Source of the DNA: Spirochaetaceae bacterium
Lineage (GTDB): Bacteria; Spirochaetota; Spirochaetia; JABEVK01
Assembly: GCA_023265735.1 (NCBI GenBank)
Contig: JAHFSN010000160.1
Coordinates: 1 to 5,756, forward strand
Direction of reading: 5' to 3'
DNA: 5,756 bases
The notes beneath the pieces are model-generated. The model made no database searches. It was not told the origin of the DNA and was given only the letters and a program-made list of their open reading frames with translations. Position numbers and translations under genes: made by a program. Numbering within the stretch: position 1 is the stretch's first letter; the number at the start of each line of letters is the position of its first letter. Of this stretch, positions 5,460-5,756 are shown in pieces.

Positions 5460-5479
5460 ACGAGAGCGAAGCGTCTCGT
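5460..5479. repeat. 20-nt hairpin repeat, copy 3
   Basis: Identical to copy 2 over all 20 bases (ACGAGAGCGAAGCGTCTCGT), but with different flanks. The 32-nt gap from copy 2 contains a lone CGAAGCG (5444-5450) that may be the remnant of a decayed copy. Confidence 0.85.
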
Positions 5480-5491
5480 GCTGGAACCCCG

Positions 5492-5511
5492 GCGAGAGCG
5501 AAGCGATTCGC
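5492..5511. repeat. 20-nt hairpin repeat, copy 4 (diverged)
   Basis: GCGAGAGCGAAGCGATTCGC. The outermost A-T pair of the other copies is replaced by G-C, a paired change that keeps the stem, and G-T wobble closes the fifth position. The central GAGAGCGAAGCG is unchanged. Confidence 0.8.
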
Positions 5512-5540
5512 CCATCCGTCACAACTCGGCCATCGAGGGT

Positions 5541-5667
5541 GTGAGCGACGGAGATCGGGGATGATGGTGGCCCCGAAGCGAGCGAGGCCCCCGGAGCGTA
5601 GCGGAAGCTACGTGAGGAGGCCGAGCCGAGCCCGAGGGGCCACCAGCGCCCCGAGATCCTAGCTCAC
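5541..5667. repeat. 127-nt imperfect palindrome overlapping the end of the right-edge gene
   Basis: Nested arms pair in order: GTGAGC (5541-5546) with GCTCAC (5662-5667); CGGGG (5556-5560) with CCCCG (5649-5653), flanked by a few more pairs; TGGTGGCCCC (5565-5574) with GGGGCCACCA (5636-5645); and an inner hairpin CGTAGC-GGAA-GCTACG (5597-5612) whose GGAA is a GNRA-type loop on the plus strand. The segment 5575-5590 (GAAGCGAGCGAGG) resembles the core of the 20-nt repeats. The right arm contains the stop codon of the adjacent gene. It could act as a terminator-like or mRNA-stabilising structure, or be a mobile repeat; there is no T-run. Confidence 0.7.
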
Positions 5668-5756
5668 AATGGCTTTCATGGCGGTCATATACGCCCGCAG
5701 TTTCTTCCCCACAATTTCCACGGGGTGATTGCGGATCTCGTCGTTGACCTTGTTGA
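5659..5756 (-). CDS. C-terminal end of a probable ketol-acid reductoisomerase (cut by window edge)
   Basis: Only the last 31 residues are present, read on the minus strand and ending at a TAG stop (5659-5661). The segment EIRNHPVEIVGKKLRAYM matches the C-terminal signature of class I ketol-acid reductoisomerase (IlvC), commonly HP-I/V-E-x-x-G-x-K/E-L-R-x-M-M followed by about ten residues to the stop. IlvC converts acetolactate or acetohydroxybutyrate to the dihydroxy acids in branched-chain amino acid synthesis, using NADPH and magnesium. The tail here (TAMKAIVS) is not the usual MPW type, and 31 residues are too few to be sure, so the gene name is withheld. Its stop codon lies in the right arm of the large palindrome. 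Confidence 0.5.
   Translation of the reverse strand, partial: NKVNDEIRNHPVEIVGKKLRAYMTAMKAIVS

Larger units (their letters stand above)
5337..5658. other. Intergenic region made of structured repeats
   Basis: This 322-bp stretch separates the right-edge gene from the CAT-family gene; both are read on the minus strand. Apart from the four 20-nt hairpins (5348-5511) and the large palindrome (from 5541), I see no convincing gene and no canonical promoter. Short open frames crossing it are repeat-derived and match nothing recognisable. Confidence 0.6.

Noticed and set aside
5348..5511. CRISPR-like array of four repeats
   Set aside because: Gaps are 40, 32 and 12 nt, the repeat is only 20 nt, copies differ, and no cas gene is present.
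5541..5667. Integron attC site linked to a CAT gene cassette
   Set aside because: The palindrome lies upstream of the CAT-family gene rather than at its 3' end, and I see no proper RYYYAAC/GTTRRRY core pair.

Overview
The window is a gene-dense stretch of high-GC bacterial chromosome (roughly 60% GC by eye). It carries nine protein genes, two of them cut by the window edges, and no RNA gene, insertion sequence or phage gene. The species cannot be fixed from this sequence. The gene content is that of a free-living heterotroph: a secreted family-5 glycoside hydrolase, an NADP-type short-chain dehydrogenase under a TetR regulator, and a haloalkane-dehalogenase-like hydrolase.

Layout. At 1-481 (-) lies the N-terminal part of a secreted GH5 cellulase-like enzyme. 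At 537-1118 (-) is a TetR repressor, divergent from an SDR oxidoreductase at 1221-2072 (+). The 102-bp gap between these two holds two near-identical inverted repeats placed on the two promoters, a classical self-regulating pair. At 2059-3429 (-) an HNH endonuclease is followed 39 bp later by a small DUF2214 membrane protein; the latter converges on the SDR gene with a 14-bp tail overlap. At 3561-3794 (+) is a 77-residue DUF3820 protein, followed after 47 bp by an alpha/beta hydrolase (3842-4702) with the five key residues of a class III haloalkane dehalogenase. That gene overlaps tail to tail by 8 bp with a divergent chloramphenicol-acetyltransferase-family gene (4695-5336, -). The only long non-coding stretch (5337-5658) holds four copies of a 20-nt hairpin repeat and a 127-nt imperfect palindrome. 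The palindrome reaches into the 3' end of a gene cut by the right edge (5659-5756, -), probably ketol-acid reductoisomerase.

The start sites suggest a pattern. Three genes that begin transcription units (tetR, HNH, DUF3820) have no Shine-Dalgarno sequence but have a -10-like hexamer exactly 6 nt before the ATG, as expected for leaderless mRNAs. Genes that sit second in a unit (GH5, DUF2214) have a clear GGAGG.

I found no certain new defence or mobile system. The items most worth a second look are the TetR operator pair, the leaderless starts, the dehalogenase-like enzyme, the divergent CAT-fold enzyme, and the repeat plus palindrome block.
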